A stretch of 64,000 nt of DNA from Pseudomonas sp. A34-9. GTDB taxonomy: Bacteria; Pseudomonadota; Gammaproteobacteria; Pseudomonadales; Pseudomonadaceae. A program made the position numbers and the translations under genes. This document shows, in pieces, positions 63,421 through 64,000 of this stretch. Numbering within the stretch: position 1 is the stretch's first letter; every line of letters begins with the position of its first letter. A model generated the notes under the pieces. It ran no database searches. It saw only the letters and a program-made list of their open reading frames with translations, and was not told the origin of the DNA. Location of the stretch: positions 3,250,501-3,314,500 of the forward strand of contig NZ_CP119967.1 of the NCBI RefSeq assembly GCF_029543085.1, read 5' to 3'.

Positions 63421-64000
63421 CAAGGGTTTCAGGTAAAGCAGAACATAATCGTTCTTGTCGAATTGACCGCTCAACGTCGGCTGCAATGCACCGATGGGCG
63501 TGCCGTGCAGGGCCAGAAAATCGCTGCGGTCCATCATCAACCACGCCGGCCCCTTGATTGCTTCCAGTTGCTGGATCGAATCGCTGAACTGCGGTTGCAG
63601 ATCCTGCTCGATATTGACCATGAACTTGATCGCTTTCGCATCCTTGCCCATGCCGTGCAAAACCAGTGGCACCGGGTTCTGCTGAACCTGAGCGAACACC
63701 GCGTGACTGAATGTCCGGGTGTCGTACAAACGTCGTTCCACCGGTTCGAACACTGCCGCGTACACCGTCCACAGCGCCAACACCGCAGACAACGCCAATA
63801 CCTCGACGCGCCCACGCGGGATCAACAATCGCGACAACGCCAAGAGTTGCAGCACGCCCAGCGCGATCAACACCCAAGACACTTCACTCAATGGCTCGGG
63901 AAACCGCCGTCGCGCGACCAGTAACACAACCATCAACAATCCCGGCGTAACCAGCCACAAGCCCAGCATCAACCCGCGCAACCAACGAAACACCCAGCCA
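63418..64000 (-). CDS. Membrane protein, 5' end beyond the window (C-terminal part)
   Basis: About 194 residues of an open frame that ends at TAG 63418-63420 and runs off the right edge. Four hydrophobic segments (WLVTPGLLMVVLLVARR, VSWVLIALGVLQLLAL, VEVLALSAVLALWTVYAAVF) are followed by a soluble tail of about 100 residues. This layout is that of the C terminus of GT39/ArnT-type glycosyltransferases, but the catalytic part is outside, so the family is only a suggestion. The stop codon lies inside a REP-derived sequence. Confidence 0.6.
   Translation of the reverse strand, partial: GWVFRWLRGLMLGLWLVTPGLLMVVLLVARRRFPEPLSEVSWVLIALGVLQLLALSRLLIPRGRVEVLALSAVLALWTVYAAVFEPVERRLYDTRTFSHAVFAQVQQNPVPLVLHGMGKDAKAIKFMVNIEQDLQPQFSDSIQQLEAIKGPAWLMMDRSDFLALHGTPIGALQPTLSGQFDKNDYVLLYLKPL

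Noticed and set aside
1..64000. tRNA, rRNA or prophage/insertion sequences
   Set aside because: No cloverleaf-like conserved loops, rRNA segments, integrase, transposase or phage structural genes were seen in any reading frame, and every long gap is filled by repeats or promoter sequence.

Overview
The window is chromosomal DNA from a Pseudomonas of the fluorescens group. The evidence is a complete functional-amyloid operon (fapABCDEF), lpxO, sfnG, a Pseudomonas-type efeUOB locus, a P. putida-like branched-chain acyl-CoA cluster, and more than twenty intergenic palindromic (REP/REPIN-like) repeats of the kinds that fill fluorescens-group genomes. The DNA is GC-rich and densely coded. I see no rRNA, tRNA, CRISPR array, prophage or insertion sequence.

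Layout. 1-5.7 kb: the 3' part of zwf, a Cof-type HAD phosphatase, the antiporter nhaB, a delta-60 repeat protein and a small hypothetical. 6.0-12.7 kb: a sigma-54 enhancer-binding regulator convergent with fapA-F, which runs on the minus strand. A candidate -24/-12 promoter and three copies of an 8-mer lie upstream of fapA. 12.8-22 kb: pnuC with a NadR-like kinase, a chemoreceptor, uppP, a MmcQ/YjbR gene overlapping a LysR gene, azoR, a secreted hydrolase and an MFS carrier. 22-28 kb: ybiT, lpxO, ku, a small Pro-rich secreted protein and a PQQ-type aldose dehydrogenase. 27.8-31.5 kb: a GNAT-C39 fusion divergent from a RimK-like ATP-grasp ligase and a CorA-like membrane protein; this looks like a little-studied peptide-making or amide-ligating system. 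31.7-38.4 kb: a dienoyl-CoA isomerase-type crotonase, nudC, a TauE/SafE carrier, sfnG behind a near-consensus sigma-54 promoter, a DUF1348 gene with a TetR gene, and pssA. 38.5-42.7 kb: the iron operon efeU-efeO-efeB plus a second M75 lipoprotein-like protein, behind a Fur box.

43-52.7 kb holds an AraC regulator and the acyl-CoA genes: acyl-CoA synthetase, type II 3-hydroxyacyl-CoA dehydrogenase, thiolase, acyl-CoA dehydrogenase and enoyl-CoA hydratase. Convergent to these are a second acyl-CoA dehydrogenase and a 3-hydroxyisobutyryl-CoA hydrolase-type gene. Together they can account for the isoleucine (2-methylbutyryl-CoA) and valine (isobutyryl-CoA) branches of branched-chain amino acid breakdown. 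52.9-54.9 kb: an HPP membrane protein and an MFS carrier. 55-62.8 kb: an unassigned cluster of two PuuE/cyclic-imide-hydrolase-like deacetylases, a polar amino acid ABC transporter, an argininosuccinate-lyase-like enzyme and a divergent LysR gene, with a 126-bp tandem repeat (four copies) inside it. 62.8-64 kb: a GNAT acetyltransferase and the 3' end of a membrane protein gene that runs off the window.

The best candidates for new biology are the RimK/GNAT-C39/CorA-like locus, the deacetylase/lyase/ABC cluster, and the proposed sigma-54 control of fap. Function assignments rest on motifs and family recognition by eye; no database search was run.
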